DNA of 64,000 nt from Methanobacteriota archaeon (lineage in GTDB: Archaea > Halobacteriota > Methanosarcinia > Methanosarcinales > Methanosarcinaceae), in contig JAENYU010000007.1 of NCBI GenBank assembly GCA_016841625.1, positions 1 to 64,000 on the forward strand, in the 5' to 3' direction. Position numbers and translations under genes: made by a program. Below are positions 44,440 through 54,025 of the stretch, piece after piece. Within the stretch, counting starts at the first letter, position 1. Each line of letters begins with the position of its first letter. A model generated the notes under the pieces. The model was given only the letters and a program-made list of their open reading frames with translations, searched no databases and was not told the origin of the DNA.

Positions 44440-44580
44440 AATGGGCTGGAGAGGCTTGAATGGGCTTGAATGGGCTTGAATGGGCTTGAGGGGCTTGAAG
44501 GGGCTTGAAGGGCTTTAATGGGCTGGAGAGGCTTGAAGGACTTTAATGGACCTGAAAAAGCCTGAAAAAGCCTGAAATGA
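44440..44580. repeat. 10-bp tandem repeat tract
   Basis: GGGCTTGAAT and variants (GGGCTGGAGA, GGGCTTTAAT, AAGCCTGAAA) in about a dozen units after the phosphatase-like gene. The rest of the 425-nt spacer up to 44823 is AT-rich and holds a promoter-like stretch near 44710. Confidence 0.75.
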
Positions 44581-44823
44581 GTTTTGAAAAGCCCCTGTGG
44601 GCCTGGATGATTTTAAAAAACTTTTTAAATAATGCCTTAAAATAATTTGAATGAAATCGGCTCTTCAGCAAGCTACACTAATAATAATAAATTAATAGGT
44701 ACAATTTTAATATATATAGCAACATATTTAATGTTTGTATATTGAGCTAACTTTAAGCCGCGAATCCCCGGGAGCAGCCAGAACCCTAAATTTTCCCGGA
44801 TTCAGCATAAGAAGGTACAGAAA

Positions 44824-45876
44824 GTGGAGAGGAGATTTTCCGAGGTATTCCCTGCAGCGGAAGTGGTCCGGAATACGAGCCAGGATGAACGTTTCGAACA
44901 GGCAATACGGGTAACGGGTGCAGGACTGTTCGTGAACCTGGGGCTGACTATTTTTAAGCTGTTTGCGGGAGTTCTGGGAAACAGCGCGGCGATGATTGCT
45001 GACGCCGTTCATTCCCTTTCCGATTTCCTGACTGACCTTGTGGTGATCCTGGGCTTCAAGATTGCCCGGAAACCCGTGGACAGGACCCATAACTACGGGC
45101 ACGGGAAGGTCGAGACCCTCTGTGCAAGCCTGGTTGGGCTCATGCTCTTCGTAGTCGCAGGGGAAACGTTTCTCTACGGGCTCCGGAAAAGCCTGCTTGT
45201 CATAAACGGGGAGACTCTCCAGCAGCCGGCCCTGATCGCCCTTTATGCAGCTATTCTTTCCATCCTCTCGAAAGAGCTGATGTACCATTACACGATCCGC
45301 CATGCGAAAAAAATCAACAGCATGGCCCTGACCGCTAACGCCTGGCACCACCGCTCGGACGCCTTCTCCTCGGTCTGCACCATGATAGGAATCGGAGCCG
45401 CTATTTTCCTGGGGGGCAGGTGGGTGATCCTCGATCCTTTGATGGCTGTTTTCCTGAGTCTCTTCATTTTCAAGGTTGCCCTGAAGATTTCCTGCAGCAG
45501 TGTAAACGAACTTATCGAAGCCTCTCTTGACGAAAATACAAACGGGGAAGTCCGGGAAATCATCCTGAACACCGAAGGGGTCCGGACCCTTTTGAACATG
45601 AAGACCCGGAAGATCGGGAGCAACATCGCCGTGGACGTCCACATAAAGGTGGACAGCGCCCTGAACATTGGCGAAGCGGACAGGATCGCCCGCCACGTCG
45701 AACATTCCCTGAAAAAAGCCTTTGGTCCCTACACCTACGTCCTTGTAAAAGCCGAACCCGACATCCCCGAGCCTCCCGCTCACCCCGGAAAAACCGGCGG
45801 GTGCCTGAGAAAAGAAGCGGAAACAGGGCCCGAAGAGTGGGGGTCCGAAGAAAGAAAACCTGAAGAAACCCGGTGA
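44824..45876 (+). CDS. Cation diffusion facilitator metal exporter
   Basis: 350 residues, six membrane helices. Metal-site motifs are present: SAAMIADAVHSLSDFLTD (HxxxD in helix 2) and NAWHHRSDAFSS (HxxxD in helix 5), the tetrahedral Zn/Mn/Fe site of CDF proteins. A cytoplasmic metallochaperone-like domain (about 230-305) follows, then a Gly/Glu-rich tail with one Cys (KTGGCLRKEAETG). GTG start has AAGGT 7 nt upstream. Exports divalent metal; which metal cannot be told. The long frame on the other strand is a shadow. Confidence 0.88.
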   Translation: MERRFSEVFPAAEVVRNTSQDERFEQAIRVTGAGLFVNLGLTIFKLFAGVLGNSAAMIADAVHSLSDFLTDLVVILGFKIARKPVDRTHNYGHGKVETLCASLVGLMLFVVAGETFLYGLRKSLLVINGETLQQPALIALYAAILSILSKELMYHYTIRHAKKINSMALTANAWHHRSDAFSSVCTMIGIGAAIFLGGRWVILDPLMAVFLSLFIFKVALKISCSSVNELIEASLDENTNGEVREIILNTEGVRTLLNMKTRKIGSNIAVDVHIKVDSALNIGEADRIARHVEHSLKKAFGPYTYVLVKAEPDIPEPPAHPGKTGGCLRKEAETGPEEWGSEERKPEETR

Positions 45877-45978
45877 CGAAGATCCCCGGATGGGAATCGG
45901 CGAAAACTGAATTTTCAGCAAACGACGGAATTCAGCAAACGACGGAATTCAGCAAATGATGCAATTCAGAAAAAAAAA

Positions 45979-46266
45979 TCAAGGCTGAAGCGAAGAATCG
46001 TCCAGGTTGCCTGTAGGTTCCATGGAAGTATAATAAACACTTTTCACGCGGGCGAATGTGGGCCCCTTCCACAGTTCTTTTATCAGGAGCTCAATTGATA
46101 CATGGTGCCCCTCGGCAATCACGAAAACCCTCCCGTCCTTGAGGTTAATGGGGTTGCACTTTATCCCCAGATGCCTGGCAGCATTTTCCGCAAACCTGCG
46201 AAACCCGACATGCTGCACCCTCCCGGAAACATAAATCTCTGCACGTATAATTTTTTCAGGGTTCAC
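45979..46266 (-). CDS. acyP: Acylphosphatase
   Basis: 95 residues. Signature GRVQHVGFRRF with the catalytic Arg near residue 23, and the second block NLKDGRVFVIAEG with the catalytic Asn. GVGFR is usual; HVGFR here is a mild variant. Hydrolyses acyl phosphates such as acetyl phosphate. GTG start. Convergent with the CDF gene; short AATTCAGCAAACGACGG repeats lie between them. Confidence 0.85.
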   Translation of the reverse strand: MNPEKIIRAEIYVSGRVQHVGFRRFAENAARHLGIKCNPINLKDGRVFVIAEGHHVSIELLIKELWKGPTFARVKSVYYTSMEPTGNLDDSSLQP

Positions 46267-46474
46267 ATCAGACTATTTTGATCGGAAACTTATAAAAATC
46301 TTTTCCCCTGATGTTGCTGCTCTCAAAAACCGCATTCGGGGGCAAAACTTTATCTCCGCAGGCGGGAAAATCAGGTTCAAATAATGCATTGCGTTTTTGT
46401 TAAATAATCGATAAAATTGGGGATAAATAAATAATAAAATGGGGATAATTAAGCAACATAATTGGGGGATACTG

Positions 46475-47776
46475 ATGCCATTAATACCTGAAAATGCCCC
46501 TCCGGCTTTTCACCTTTTAGCCAAGCCTACGGGAGCGGTTTGCAACCTGGATTGCAAATACTGTTTCTTCCTGTCCAAGGAAAAACTCTACCCTGGCAGC
46601 CGTTTTCGCATGACTGACGAGCTGCTGGAGACCTATATAAAGCAGCTGCTGGAGTCCCACCGGACCCCTGAAGTGACAATCGCCTGGCAGGGGGGGGAGC
46701 CGACCCTGATGGGCCTGGACTTCTTCCGCAGGGCGGCCGAATATGCGGAACGGTACCGGAAACCCGGAGTAAAGGTGGCATATACCATTCAGACGAACGG
46801 GACCCTTCTTGATAAAGAATGGTGCGAGTTCTTCAGGGAGCACGATTTCCTGGTCGGAATCAGCATTGACGGGCCGGAGGAAGTGCATGATGCCTACCGC
46901 ACGGACAAACAGGGAAAGGGGACTTTCGGACGGGTCATGCGGGGGCTCCGGCTCCTGCAGGAGCACGGCGTGGAGTATAACGTCCTCTGTACGGTGAATG
47001 CTGCAAACGAAAGCAAGCCCCTGGATGTTTACCGTTTCTTCAGGGACGAGGCAGGCGCCCGGTTCATCCAGTTCATCCCTATCGTTGAAAGGGACAATGA
47101 AACAGGTTTTCAAGAAGGGGGGAAGGTTACCGACAGGTCGGTAGGCCCGGAGCGATGGGGAAGCTTCCTTTCCGCTGTTTTCGACGAGTGGGTCAGGCGG
47201 GACGTCGGGACCGTCTTCGTGCAGCACTTCGATGCGGCTCTTGCGGCCTGGGCAGGGTATCCCCCGGGACTCTGCGTCTTTTCGCCGACCTGCGGAACAG
47301 CCCTGGCCCTGGAACACAACGGGGACCTCTACTCCTGCGACCACTTCGTCGAGCCGGACCATTACCTGGGAAATATCACTGAAACTTCCCTCATCGAACT
47401 CGTTGCCTCCGAAAAGCAGCTGAAATTCGGAAGAGACAAAGAGTCCACACTCCCTCAATACTGCCGTAAATGCCCGGTCCTTTTCGTCTGCCACGGAGGC
47501 TGCCCGAAGAATCGCTTCGTTGAGACCCCGGACGGTGAGACGGGACTGAATTACCTCTGCGAAAGCTACAGGGCATTCTTTACCCACATTGACCGCCCCA
47601 TGCGGATGATGGCAGACCTGCTCCGGCAGGGCCGATATGCCGATGAGGTGATGCAGGTGCTTGCCGCCGGGGAGGAGACCTCCGGAAAGAGAACGGTAAA
47701 AGCGGGCAGGAACGACCCCTGTCCCTGCGGGAGCGGCCTGAAGTACAAGAAATGCTGCGGGAAAATAAATGTATAA
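46475..47776 (+). CDS. Anaerobic sulfatase maturase, radical SAM
   Basis: Converts an active-site Cys or Ser of sulfatases to formylglycine without oxygen. 433 residues. Radical SAM motif CNLDCKYC near residue 24, then [10 protein letters not shown], a SPASM-type C-terminal cysteine set ([38 protein letters not shown]) for two auxiliary clusters, and a C-terminal SEC-C zinc motif ([19 protein letters not shown]). The ATG at 46475 is chosen because TTGGGGGA precedes it; an upstream TTG frame extension is not conserved-looking. A cysteine-type sulfatase gene begins at 63460. Confidence 0.92.
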   Translation: MPLIPENAPPAFHLLAKPTGAVCNLDCKYCFFLSKEKLYPGSRFRMTDELLETYIKQLLESHRTPEVTIAWQGGEPTLMGLDFFRRAAEYAERYRKPGVKVAYTIQTNGTLLDKEWCEFFREHDFLVGISIDGPEEVHDAYRTDKQGKGTFGRVMRGLRLLQEHGVEYNVLCTVNAANESKPLDVYRFFRDEAGARFIQFIPIVERDNETGFQEGGKVTDRSVGPERWGSFLSAVFDEWVRRDVGTVFVQHFDAALAAWAGYPPGLCVFSPTCGTALALEHNGDLYSCDHFVEPDHYLGNITETSLIELVASEKQLKFGRDKESTLPQYCRKCPVLFVCHGGCPKNRFVETPDGETGLNYLCESYRAFFTHIDRPMRMMADLLRQGRYADEVMQVLAAGEETSGKRTVKAGRNDPCPCGSGLKYKKCCGKINV

Positions 47777-47984
47777 TGCGAAAACAAGCAGATACGGCAA
47801 TAACCCGACAGCCCGGTTCACAGTTAGCTTTTTCTTGAAGAAATATATGAATAGAGGCAAAATTATAAATCCATTTGAATATAACTTAGGTATATTTATG
47901 TTCGGATGGGGGGAATATGTCTGAACAATTTTAGGGGGTCTTTACTATCGACATCCGGGATCATGTTCCCGATCGGACTCCTTT

Positions 47985-48164
47985 CCCGGATTCCTTACGA
48001 AGCTCACCTGGCACAGGAAGGAGCCACTGGCGCAGGCAGGACTCACTGTCAGCCTGATGATTGTGCTTGATAACACAGTATTCTCCACCATTCCCATTTA
48101 CGGAGGGGTTTTTGAGATATTAAAAGCCCCGGGACTGCGATTAAGCAAAGGGAGTGATTTTTAA
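47985..48164 (+). pseudogene. Relic of a membrane protein C-terminus
   Basis: One frame reads without stop for 60 codons, ending LMIVLDNTVFSTIPIYGGV then FEILKAPGLRLSKGSDF, and its TAA overlaps the next ATG by one base. Upstream the similarity seems to continue in a shifted frame (FPIGLLSRIPYEAHLAQEG). There is no start. Family not recognised. Confidence 0.4.
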
Positions 48165-48691
48165 TGGGACGAGTCATGGGCGGCTTCAGGGGCCGTGGAG
48201 CAGAAAGTACACAGCGCTACAAAATGCACGAAAAACTAATTTCCATCGGAGATGATTACTGGATCGAAAACGAAGCAGGAGAGAAGTCATTCTATGTGGA
48301 CGGCAAAGCTCTCCGCATACGCGAAACCCTGATCATCAAGGACGTGCAGGGAAACGAACTGTACAAACTCAAGGAGAAGATGATCAGGGTCAGGGATACG
48401 ATGAACATCCAGAACGCGGGGGGCGGAACGGCTGCAACGGTCAAAAAAGCCCTGATAACGCCCCTTCGCGACCGCTGGAAAGTGGATTTAGCTGACGGGT
48501 CTGAAATGAAAGTCCAGGGCAATATCCTGGACCACGAGTACAAAATTGAGGGAGGGAGAAGAAAAGTTGCAGAAGTCTCAAAAAAGTGGTTCCGGATACG
48601 GGATACCTACGGGGTGGAGATTTCTCCCGGGCAGGATGCCGCCCTGATCCTGGCGATTACGGTTGCAGTCGACCAGATGGCGCACGGCTGA
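48164..48691 (+). CDS. LURP-one-related (Tubby-like fold) protein
   Basis: 175 residues of the LURP-one/DUF567 family, a closed beta-barrel with a central helix related to Tubby and phospholipid scramblases. Typical blocks: YKMHEKLISIGDDYWIENE, YVDGKALRIRETLIIKD, LYKLKEKMIRVRDTMNI, KWFRIRDTYGVEI. Function in archaea unknown; may bind membrane lipids. GGGAGTG upstream of the ATG. The BASS transporter gene follows 54 nt later on the same strand, so co-transcription is likely. Confidence 0.85.
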   Translation: MGRVMGGFRGRGAESTQRYKMHEKLISIGDDYWIENEAGEKSFYVDGKALRIRETLIIKDVQGNELYKLKEKMIRVRDTMNIQNAGGGTAATVKKALITPLRDRWKVDLADGSEMKVQGNILDHEYKIEGGRRKVAEVSKKWFRIRDTYGVEISPGQDAALILAITVAVDQMAHG

Positions 48692-48745
48692 AGTGGGAGT
48701 TTTGAAAGGACGGGGGGAGAATGAGGGACAGAATGGGAGGAAAGA

Positions 48746-49657
48746 ATGGTTGAAGCTGCCTCTTTTTCGAGTTTTCTTGAGACGATTGGGGTCCTTGCCG
48801 CGCTGATTTTCGTGCTTACAAGCATGCTGGGAATGGGTTTTTCCCTGACAGTACCGCAAATAGTCGCCCCGCTGCGCAACAAGAAGCTGGTTATCCTCTC
48901 GCTGGCGGCTAATTTCATACTCGTCCCGCTGCTAACTCTCGGGATACTGCTGATCTTCCCGCTCTCAGAAGGGCTTTCCATTGGCCTCTTTCTTCTCGGC
49001 ACTTCCGCAGGAGCTCCGTTCCTGCCCAAGCTTGCACAGGTGGCGAAAGGGGACACTGCGTTTTCAGTGGGGCTGATGGTGCTCCTGATGGTGGTGACGA
49101 TTCTTTACGTACCCATAGTCCTGCCCCTGATACTCACCGGGGTTACCATCAACCCCTGGGACATAGCGAGGTCCCTTATCCTGCTGATGCTCCTTCCTCT
49201 TGCGATTGCCCTGTTTATCCGGGCCAGGTACGAGGAAGTGGCAAACGGGCTCCTGCCCTTGATGAACCAGGCTACCAGCCTTTCCATCCTTGTCCTTTTC
49301 GTGGCTTTCTTTGTGGTCTACTTTTCTGACCTGGTAGGCGTCATCGGCAGCACCGCCATTATCGCGGCAGTAGTCTTTCTGCTTATTTCGTTTGCCATCG
49401 GCTACTTTCTCGGAGGGTCTTCCGGGCCTATCAAGAGAGTGCTAGCCCTCGGGACCGCCCAGCGTAACCTCTCGGCAGCCCTGGCAATTGCCGCGCTTAA
49501 CTTCCCCGACCCGGACGTGATGGTAATGATCATGGTGGTGGCACTGGCAGGCCTTGTGGTGCTGATGGTTCTCGGGGGGGAAATGGGAAAAGTGAAGGAA
49601 TTGCCCGCACGCCCAGGGTTTAATGCTCCCGAAAATCCCCAGGGAAACTCCCGGTAG
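48746..49657 (+). CDS. Bile acid:sodium symporter (BASS) family transporter
   Basis: 303 residues, about nine or ten membrane helices. Recognisable BASS blocks: FVLTSMLGMGFSLTVPQIVAPLRN, LLGTSAGAPFLPKLAQVAKGD, and ALGTAQRNLSAALAIAA (the crossover motif that binds sodium). Methanogens have no bile acids, so the natural solute is some other organic anion. Downstream of the LURP-one gene. A second, frameshifted BASS gene lies at 56944. Confidence 0.85.
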   Translation: MVEAASFSSFLETIGVLAALIFVLTSMLGMGFSLTVPQIVAPLRNKKLVILSLAANFILVPLLTLGILLIFPLSEGLSIGLFLLGTSAGAPFLPKLAQVAKGDTAFSVGLMVLLMVVTILYVPIVLPLILTGVTINPWDIARSLILLMLLPLAIALFIRARYEEVANGLLPLMNQATSLSILVLFVAFFVVYFSDLVGVIGSTAIIAAVVFLLISFAIGYFLGGSSGPIKRVLALGTAQRNLSAALAIAALNFPDPDVMVMIMVVALAGLVVLMVLGGEMGKVKELPARPGFNAPENPQGNSR

Positions 49658-50113
49658 AGAAAGCAGTAAAGAGAAAATAGGGAAAAAGGAAAGTGGTAAA
49701 AGAAAATCAGGAAGAAGATGAAAAATTTCAAAATTATATATGTTAATTTATATATATTCTGGAATTTCTACATATAATGTGTCAATTCAGTAACCTGATA
49801 CCTTAATTAAAAAAGAGGGGAGATGGGGTTTTTACCCTCTTTCTTTAGTTAAACTGCAGCTGAAAAGCCAGGATGTAAAGTTACTGATATTTAATTTTTC
49901 TTAACTGAAATGCATGGAAATTAGAGATCAAGAAAGGGAAGTGATCAAATTGGCTCTTCGTCATTCTCTATGGATTAGGTGATTTTCACTTCAAGCCCGT
50001 GTTGGTTTTCGTGATGGCTTCACACACAAAACAACGAAGAGCCTAAAAATTTGAAAAACGAGAGTTGGGAGTAAAAGAAAAATTTGGGGTAAGAAAGATT
50101 GGGGGATATAAAT
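49658..50113. other. Spacer
   Basis: AT-rich. Contains TATATA stretches near 49735-49760 and a short AAAAAGAGGGGAGATGGGGTT-TTTACCCTC near-palindrome at 49810-49845 that may terminate transcription. No gene seen. Confidence 0.35.
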
Positions 50114-51172
50114 ATGAATGGAAATAATAGTTCAACGCCAGCCAAAGTTCTAATTTACAGCACTGCTGCAGTTCTCCTTACACTAGGTATGGAAGCAATT
50201 TCAAGTATACTTATACCGATTTTTTTCGCTATTTTTTCCTTTCTAATCTTTTCCCCTCTGGTTCACTTGCTCATTAAGAAAGGGGTTTCGGGAAAAGTTA
50301 GCGTTCTTCTGGTAATCCTTTTTTTCTTTATTGTTTTTGCTGGAACCGCGATTCTGTTCGTAAGCTCTTTAGTCCAGCTCAGTGACCAGATTCCGGACTA
50401 TGAAAATCAGTTTGATAGCACTCTGAACAGTATTTCAGCATATTTACCTACAGTTGGAGTTTCCCTGGAATCGCTCCTGCGCAATGTTGCAACATTTGCT
50501 TTCAGCGTGTCAGGAGACATTATTTCAGGAGCCTTAAATGCCGGATCAACAATTGTGCTCATTTTTGTCACGACAACATTTTTACTTCTGGATTCTGCAA
50601 GTGCGCCAAAAAAGGTGCAAAAAGAAGTTGAAGGTGAACCGGTCAAGCTTTCGAAGTTTACCCAATTAGGCAGCAGCGTCGTAAATTACATGGTCCTGAG
50701 GACTGAGACCAACCTGCTTGGGGGGATCGGAACTGCCATACTGCTCCTTATTGGAGGCATAGATTTTGCTATTCTCTGGGGACTCCTGACATTCATATTC
50801 GGTTATATCCCTTATCTGGGCTTTTATCTTGCCGCTGTTCCACCTATGCTCCTTGCCCTGTTCAAGTATGGACCTATAGGGGCAGTGGCTGTCATCGTCG
50901 GTATCAGTATAATCAATATGCTCGTAGAAAATGTCCTTTTCCCGTCGCTTGCAGGAAAAGGCCTTAAATTATCTCCGACGATAGTATTTCTTTCTTTGTT
51001 TTACTGGTCCTTCATACTGGGAGCTGCAGGTGCGCTGATTGCCGTCCCCCTCACAATGGTTGTAAAGATGATTCTGGAAAGTTCCGATGAGACACGCGTG
51101 ATGGCTAAAATGATGGAATCAAGTGGGGATAGAGATCAGGAAGAAGAAAACGAAGGGGAAAATGAATCCTGA
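50114..51172 (+). CDS. AI-2E family transporter
   Basis: 352 residues with eight hydrophobic helices in the two-long-hairpin pattern of the AI-2E (PerM/YdiK) exporter family: SSILIPIFFAIFSFLIFSPL near the start, ETNLLGGIGTAILLLIGGID, WGLLTFIFGYIPYLGFYLAA and FWSFI-like FYWSFILGAAGALIAVPLTM. Likely exports a small solute or takes part in ion flux; quorum-sensing is not implied. ATG at 50114 preceded by TTGGGGGA. Acidic C-terminal tail. Downstream hairpin at 51196. Confidence 0.87.
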   Translation: MNGNNSSTPAKVLIYSTAAVLLTLGMEAISSILIPIFFAIFSFLIFSPLVHLLIKKGVSGKVSVLLVILFFFIVFAGTAILFVSSLVQLSDQIPDYENQFDSTLNSISAYLPTVGVSLESLLRNVATFAFSVSGDIISGALNAGSTIVLIFVTTTFLLLDSASAPKKVQKEVEGEPVKLSKFTQLGSSVVNYMVLRTETNLLGGIGTAILLLIGGIDFAILWGLLTFIFGYIPYLGFYLAAVPPMLLALFKYGPIGAVAVIVGISIINMLVENVLFPSLAGKGLKLSPTIVFLSLFYWSFILGAAGALIAVPLTMVVKMILESSDETRVMAKMMESSGDRDQEEENEGENES

Positions 51173-51195
51173 GGTCCCGAGACCCTGCATCGTAT

Positions 51196-51221
51196 TCATG
51201 GGTTCATTTCCGGACCCATGA
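51196..51221 (+). terminator. Hairpin after the AI-2E gene
   Basis: TCATGGGT / ACCCATGA 8-bp stem with a 10-nt loop, 24 nt after the stop codon. No strong T-run follows. Confidence 0.4.
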
Positions 51222-51361
51222 CCCGGAAACTAGCGACCGCCTGATTGGATATTTTATTGGAGGATCTGGTTTTCAGTGTATATATCCCCTCTAAAAACCT
51301 ATTTTTTGTTCAAAAGAAGACATAACTTTCAAAGCAAAAACAACATGCTTCGAAGGCAAAC

Positions 51362-51383
51362 ATATGTATGGAGACATACATAT
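51362..51383. promoter_or_regulatory. Palindrome with GAGA centre before the DUF1269 gene
   Basis: ATATGTATG-GAGA-CATACATAT, a perfect 9-bp inverted repeat next to an AT-rich TATA zone (51380-51410), about 100 nt before the ATG. Operator-like. Confidence 0.45.
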
Positions 51384-51479
51384 ATATATATTATAAAATT
51401 ATTTTTATAATGGAATTGATATAACGAGTCCAGTCTGGATTCTATGTCCAGACCTCTAAACTAACGGGGGAAAAATATC

Positions 51480-52022
51480 ATGGGAAAAGAAGACACGGAG
51501 ACTTCAGCAGTTTATAATATTGTGGCTCTCTGCTTTGACGGGGAGAAAAAGGCAAATGAAATCCTTAAGGAAGCTAAGTCCGAAGGCATGCTGGACAACT
51601 ATGAAATTGTCGCCCAGGCAGTAGTCGAACATGATGAAAAAGGCAAGGTACACGTCCACGAGCCGGGAAGGGGAGTTCTCGGTGCAGCAATCTGAGCGGT
51701 TGGTGGCGGAATTCTGGCTCTCATAGGAGGTCCCGTCTGTGTGCTGTCCTGGGTCGTAGGCGGAGCTGTGGTCGGCGGGGTTGCCGGGAAATACCTCGGG
51801 CGCCCAATCAAGAAAGGCAACCTGGAAGAACTCGGGGACACCCTGAAGCCCGACAGCTCGGCTCTCCTGCTATTGCTTGAAGACAAATATAGTGAGGACG
51901 TCATCAACAGCATGAGCAGTTACAATGCCAGTGTGGTGACGCTGACTGTTGGGGATGAGCTTTCAGGGGAGATTGCGGCCTTTGCGGCAGGGGAAGTTGA
52001 AGAGGCTCCACCAGCACAGTAA
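51480..52022 (+). pseudogene. DUF1269-type gene with in-frame TGA
   Basis: The frame reads YNIVALCFDGEKKANEIL, then VAQAVVEHDEKGKVHVHEPG, the start of a glycine-rich helix, and meets TGA at 51693. The same frame then continues for 109 codons (AVGGGILALIGGP, GRPIKKGNLEELGDTLKPDS, SALLLLLEDKYSEDVINSM) to its normal end. It is full length for DUF1269 (general-stress, glycine-zipper) proteins if the TGA is read or repaired. Methanosarcinas read UAG as pyrrolysine but use UGA as stop and lack selenocysteine machinery. A ribosome-like GGAGG (51726) before a GTG at 51741 might allow restart. Recent point mutation is the simplest view. Confidence 0.75.
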
Positions 52023-52060
52023 ACAGCCGTTACTTGAGACATAACTGTCCTTGAAGGCAC

Positions 52061-52264
52061 GGAATCCATATTCAAGCTGGAAAAGAGTATGAACTGAAGG
52101 TGACTTTCGGAGCTGACCTGCTCTTTGATTACGGGGGTAAAAAGCAGCAGTTCCACAAGCTCACCCTTCGGAAGCAACGGCACACGTCTCCTGAAATCGC
52201 AATTTGCATCGACAAGCTGGGGGAATGCCGCTACACGGTCAACTTACCATTCTACAAGCCCTGA
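52061..52264 (+). pseudogene. Unrecognised coding-like fragment
   Basis: 68-codon frame without a start (GIHIQAGKEYELKVTFGADLL up to CRYTVNLPFYKP), looking protein-like but closed upstream by a stop. Possibly a relic. The rest of the 413-nt spacer holds no clear gene. Confidence 0.3.
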
Positions 52265-52435
52265 AAAAGAACCCTGACGGCTACTGGTCCTGTACATCCG
52301 GAAAGATTCGCCGACAGGGACAGGGAGAACAAGAGCCGTAGATAAGGAAGCACTGCAGCTACCCTCGAAAAATACCTGATAATTAACTCGGAAGGAGAGT
52401 AATCGAAACAAGACAGTAGAAAGGAGATTGAAAAG

Positions 52436-54025
52436 ATGCAAGGAAGAACAGCAATGGAAATGGAAAAACCACCCAAAATGAAGACGAGCACCGACATCCC
52501 TCCGGGGATCGCGGTACCGGACGAACTGGACACCCGGCTCGGCAAGCTGACCTTCGTTGACGGGGCGCCCTCGGACGACACCGTGGAGAAGGTCTATGAC
52601 AACCTCGACTTTACACGGGCGCTCGACGCGTACATGAACGGCTACCAGCTAGTGTCATTGTGGGCGATACACAAGGGGCTTCTCGATGCGGGCGCCAAGG
52701 ACAATGAGGGGGTTCTCCTGTTCTCAGGCCTGATGGATTCGCAATCCCTGTTCCTCACCGCCAACGCTGACACCGTTTACTACATCTTTACCATCAATGT
52801 CAAGGAGGGACCGATGGTCATCGAGACCCCACCGGACGCGCTGGGTCTTTTCGACGATTTCTGGTTCCAGCACGTCATCGACTTCGGCAGGCCGGGTCCG
52901 GATCGCGGTCAGGGGGGCAAGTTCTTAATTCTCCCGCCGGGCTACGACGGCCCGCTCCCAGACAGTGGTTACCACGTGGGGCAAAGCAGTACGTACCATG
53001 TGATAGGCTTAGGTCGCAGTTTCATGGTGGATAACAACCCCAGGCCCACGGTCGAGACGATCAGGAAGTCACTCAAGATCTACCCGTACATTCCGGGAGG
53101 CTATGGAACCAGTATCGCAACACTGCTCGAAGGCAAAATCAAGCCAGGGAAAGCTGCACCCATCACCCCGATCAAGTTCGTCGAGGGAACGGGGCTGGCC
53201 GTCAACACACTGCCCCCGAGCGACCACAGCTACTACGAAATGCTAAATGAGCTCGTACAGGATGAACCTGGAGGCACGCTTTCCCCTGAGATCATGGGCT
53301 CGTTCGCCGCCATCGGCATCGTTAAAGGCAAGCCTTTCAATCCAGATGCGCGGATGAAGAAAATCCTGACCGATGCCGCAGCGGTGGCATGCGCCACAGG
53401 ACGAGCACTCAACTTCCGTCTCCGGGAGAAAGACGGTTGGGCCTTCTATCCGGGGTCAGCCTGGTACAACATGCTGTTCGAGGGCGGCTCCGGCTTCGAA
53501 ACACCGCCCCCGGCCGTGACCGGGGAAGGGATTAAACCGTATCCTCCGACCGGTTACCGGACCCTCGACTCCCGCTTCGGGTTCTTCTCCTTTGCCACCG
53601 GGATCACCCCCGCGATGTGCATGCGCCTGACCAACATTGGCTCGCAGTACCTCATCTGCGCCGTCGACAGCGATAAGAACTATTTCGATGGCGGGAAAAA
53701 CTACAGGTGCACGCTGCCTCCGAGCATCCCGGAGAACAATTTCTGGTCGTTCACGGTATACGACAACCAGACACGCTCCATGCTCCGGACGCCGCAGCGC
53801 TGGCCAAGGGCAGGCAGCCAGTCGTATCCCTCACCGGCCGCCGTCCACAACGCCGACGGTTCGGTGGACATCTACTTTGGCCCGGAGGCCCCGGAAGGCA
53901 AGGAGAGCAACTGGATCCAGACCGTGCCCGGCAAGGGCTGGTTCACGATCCTGCGCCTCTACAGCCCACTGCAAGCGTTCTTCGACAAGAGCTGGAAAGT
54001 CGGGGAGATCGAACCTGTGGATTGA
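52436..54025 (+). CDS. DUF1254/DUF1214 protein
   Basis: 529 residues. N-terminal DUF1254 (about 60-190; YMNGYQLVSLWAIHKGLLDAG, ANADTVYYIFTINVKEGPMV) and C-terminal DUF1214 (about 405-520; NNFWSFTVYDNQTRSMLRTP, VDIYFGP, GKGWFTILRLYSPLQAFFD). The pair is widespread in bacteria; function unknown. No signal peptide is evident, although many homologues are exported. GC content and C-rich third positions differ from neighbours, suggesting transfer from bacteria. AAGGAG upstream of the ATG. Confidence 0.88.
   Translation: MQGRTAMEMEKPPKMKTSTDIPPGIAVPDELDTRLGKLTFVDGAPSDDTVEKVYDNLDFTRALDAYMNGYQLVSLWAIHKGLLDAGAKDNEGVLLFSGLMDSQSLFLTANADTVYYIFTINVKEGPMVIETPPDALGLFDDFWFQHVIDFGRPGPDRGQGGKFLILPPGYDGPLPDSGYHVGQSSTYHVIGLGRSFMVDNNPRPTVETIRKSLKIYPYIPGGYGTSIATLLEGKIKPGKAAPITPIKFVEGTGLAVNTLPPSDHSYYEMLNELVQDEPGGTLSPEIMGSFAAIGIVKGKPFNPDARMKKILTDAAAVACATGRALNFRLREKDGWAFYPGSAWYNMLFEGGSGFETPPPAVTGEGIKPYPPTGYRTLDSRFGFFSFATGITPAMCMRLTNIGSQYLICAVDSDKNYFDGGKNYRCTLPPSIPENNFWSFTVYDNQTRSMLRTPQRWPRAGSQSYPSPAAVHNADGSVDIYFGPEAPEGKESNWIQTVPGKGWFTILRLYSPLQAFFDKSWKVGEIEPVD

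Noticed and set aside
46517-47860. 447-codon frame opposite the sulfatase maturase
   Set aside because: Shadow; the plus strand has all radical SAM motifs.
51693-51695. Selenocysteine at the in-frame TGA
   Set aside because: Methanosarcinas are not known to make selenoproteins, no insertion-element hairpin was recognised, and the family has no Cys at this place.
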